A stretch of DNA of 64,000 nucleotides from JBBQZP01 sp038207585 (GTDB lineage: Bacteria; Pseudomonadota; Alphaproteobacteria; Rhodobacterales; Rhodobacteraceae), in NCBI GenBank assembly GCA_038207585.1, contig JBBQZP010000004.1, positions 106,255-170,254 of the forward strand, in the 5' to 3' direction. Position numbers and translations under genes: made by a program. Under the pieces are notes generated by a model. It was not told the origin of the DNA. It did not search any database and was given only the letters and a program-made list of their open reading frames with translations. Shown here in pieces: positions 62,662 to 64,000 of this stretch (its first letter is position 1; the number at the start of each line of letters is the position of its first letter).

Positions 62662-63060
62662 ATGCGCATCATCATCCTGACCGGACTTCTGGCCCTTGCC
62701 GCGTGCGCGCCCGAACAGAAGGACATCGACGGAGAGGCCGCCTTTATGGCGCAATGCGCGGGCTGTCACGGGACGGGCGGTCGCGGTGACGGTCCGATGT
62801 CCGCCGAGCTGGCACAGGCCCCCGCCGACCTGACCCTGATCAGCGCCCGCAACGGCGGCACCTTTCCGCAGGACCGCGTGATGAGCCAGATCGACGGGTT
62901 CAATCGCGGTCTGCACGGTGGGGCCGACCCGATGCCGCATTTCGGTGACGGTGACATGGGGCCGCTGATCATGACGAACGATGGCGGCAATCCGATGCCG
63001 GTACCCGCCGAACTGCTGGCGCTGACAAATTACCTAAGGTTGATCCAGCGCCAGCTCTAG
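62662..63060 (+). CDS. Cytochrome c lipoprotein
   Basis: The start at 62662 gives 132 residues. A lipobox LAAC (Cys near 14) follows a short signal peptide. The haem motif is CAGCHG (near 32-37), and a Met ligand lies downstream (candidate MPHFGDGDMGP). It is a mono-haem class I cytochrome c, probably tethered to a membrane. The 3' end overlaps the convergent DUF1194 gene by 27 bases. Confidence 0.88.
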   Translation: MRIIILTGLLALAACAPEQKDIDGEAAFMAQCAGCHGTGGRGDGPMSAELAQAPADLTLISARNGGTFPQDRVMSQIDGFNRGLHGGADPMPHFGDGDMGPLIMTNDGGNPMPVPAELLALTNYLRLIQRQL

Positions 63061-63732
63061 CGGCGGCACCTCTCCCGCGATTTCCAGGAACAGCTTGCGC
63101 TGCACGGTCTGGGCAAAACTGTCGCGCCCGTCTGCCGTCACCATGAAGGCACCCGGCCCGCCGATGATGTTGTCCGCATAAAGCTGTTCCAGGTCGTACC
63201 CCGCACGGCGACCGCTGTCGGGCCGCAGAATCGGCAGGGCGTTGATCACCGTGCCTTGCGCCAGCACCTGGTCGCGCGACGGCAGGATCGCGGGGCCGAA
63301 CGAATTGCCCATGCTGTCGCCCGAAAAGTCGATGACATGGCGAAACCCGTCAAAGTCGTTGACCTCGATCAGCCGCTGCCCTTCCAGCAAGGCAGCACCG
63401 ATGGCGTTGCTGCCGAATGCAGCGCGGGGGGCGGTCATCACCGCATCGGCAAACGCCCGTGCTGCGTCAGGCCCGTCGATCAGCATCCAGTCCACGACCT
63501 GCACCTGATTGGTCGCCCATTCGACGTAGGTCACGGCGATATGCCCATGCAGCGTGTTGGCGATGGCGCTTTGCACCGTGTCCGATTGCAGCGCATCGGC
63601 ATAGCCCTGACGCTGGAACGCCAGTTCGCCCGCGTCAATGGACCCGCTGGCATCGGCCAGCAGCACCAGTTCAAGCGAGGTTTCGGTCTGCGCTGTGGCG
63701 GCGGAGGCCCAGAGGGTGAGGGCGGAAATCAT
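63034..63732 (-). CDS. DUF1194 protein with von Willebrand A domain, exported
   Basis: The 232-residue protein has a short signal peptide (MISALTLWASAATAQ) and a vWA domain whose MIDAS motif is DASGSID (27-33). VEWATNQVQVVDW and DFSGDSMGN are typical of DUF1194 proteins. It probably binds a divalent metal and a partner protein in the periplasm. Function is not known. It is divergent from the gene starting at 63861. Confidence 0.85.
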   Translation of the reverse strand: MISALTLWASAATAQTETSLELVLLADASGSIDAGELAFQRQGYADALQSDTVQSAIANTLHGHIAVTYVEWATNQVQVVDWMLIDGPDAARAFADAVMTAPRAAFGSNAIGAALLEGQRLIEVNDFDGFRHVIDFSGDSMGNSFGPAILPSRDQVLAQGTVINALPILRPDSGRRAGYDLEQLYADNIIGGPGAFMVTADGRDSFAQTVQRKLFLEIAGEVPPLELALDQP

Positions 63733-63767
63733 GTATCGCAGGACCTGACGTTAGCCGCGTGTTTGCG

Positions 63768-63813
63768 TTTCACCGCCTGACAATGGCGTGAAAGGGCGTG
63801 TCATGCGGTGAAA
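63768..63813. promoter_or_regulatory. Candidate operator between the DUF1194 and DUF3047-like genes
   Basis: TTTCACCGC (63768-63776) and its exact reverse complement GCGGTGAAA (63805-63813) flank an imperfect copy, GCGTGAAA (63786-63793). The pattern of repeats between divergent starts suggests a regulator site or hairpin; the protein that binds it is unknown. Confidence 0.4.
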
Positions 63814-63860
63814 TGGCGCAGCTTTGGGCTAAAGTTTGGGCAACGCCATAGGAGCATATC

Positions 63861-64000
63861 ATGAAACGCACCCTGACCGCCGCCCTGATCGTTGCCGCCA
63901 GCGCTGCCAGCGCCGGCCCCGTCAGCTTTGCCAACTGGCAGGAACAGCGGTTGTCGCTGTTCGGATCGAACGACTACACCTTTGGGCAGACCTTGCAGAT
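63861..64000 (+). CDS. Exported protein, DUF3047-like N-terminus (truncated by window edge)
   Basis: An AGGAG site lies 7 bases before the ATG. The visible 46 residues include a signal peptide (MKRTLTAALIVAASAASAG) followed by PVSFANWQEQRLSLFG and NDYTFGQ. The start of the mature part resembles DUF3047 proteins in Rhodobacterales. The rest lies beyond the window. Confidence 0.55.
   Translation, partial: MKRTLTAALIVAASAASAGPVSFANWQEQRLSLFGSNDYTFGQTLQ

Overview
The window is a contiguous piece of a GC-rich alphaproteobacterial chromosome. The gene families, operon orders and promoter motifs point to the Rhodobacterales (Roseobacter/Rhodobacter group): a Tad pilus locus with several Flp-like pilins, the choXWV-betI-betA choline cluster, pccB/pccA/methylmalonyl-CoA mutase with small genes between them, an AI-2E-family permease, hda, ppk and ppx in a row, a short-form ProS, and one LolC/E-type permease gene. 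No phage, transposase, CRISPR array or rRNA was seen. One tRNA, tRNA-Leu(TAA), is present. Species cannot be named from this sequence alone.

Layout. 1-9179 (minus strand): Tad/Cpa pilus locus, read from the right as five tandem Flp-type pilin genes, cpaB, cpaC, an OmpA-like lipoprotein, cpaE, cpaF, tadB and a truncated tadC at the left edge. Stem-loops after individual pilin genes, after cpaB and after the OmpA-like gene divide it into several transcript segments, and a perfect TTAA-N7-TTAA (CtrA-type) site lies upstream of the fourth pilin. 9545-13060: divergent lytic transglycosylase, a 3-oxoacid CoA-transferase pair, tRNA-Leu and an RTX-repeat secreted protein. 13157-17944: proline catabolism (putR/putA) and a rhomboid protease. 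17985-24357: suhB, a MetR-like regulator divergent from metF, then aroQ, an HpcH/HpaI aldolase, a short AMP-dependent ligase and a thiolase-like protein that lacks the second catalytic cysteine. 24418-32464: nitroreductase, the biotin transporter bioMNY, gabT, dprA and topA.

32545-37746: choline uptake (choVWX, minus) and choline oxidation (betI-betA, plus) around a clear BetI-type operator. 37758-48037: a Bcr/CflA-type exporter, then the propionyl-CoA to succinyl-CoA route (pccB, pccA, methylmalonyl-CoA mutase) interleaved with a methyltransferase, a small conserved protein, two tiny lipoproteins and a DUF4174 protein. 48121-57007 (minus): two exported or nuclease-like genes, a DnaJ/TerB-type protein, an acetyltransferase, a glyoxalase-fold protein, ppx, ppk, an Hda-type DnaA homologue and an AI-2E-family permease. 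57133-64000: proS, a DUF998-like membrane protein, lolC/E and lolD, an Ldh-family dehydrogenase, a small DMT exporter, a cytochrome c lipoprotein, a DUF1194 von Willebrand protein and a truncated DUF3047-like gene.

Most of this is core metabolism. The structures that stand out are the five-pilin array with its non-canonical cleavage motif (GAVTVDW instead of G..xEY) and individual 3' stem-loops, a dispersed intergenic element (short stem followed by GATATTT..TCAAAATGAA) seen five times, a 21-bp palindromic element present in mirror orientation in two convergent gaps, and several sequence-visible operators.
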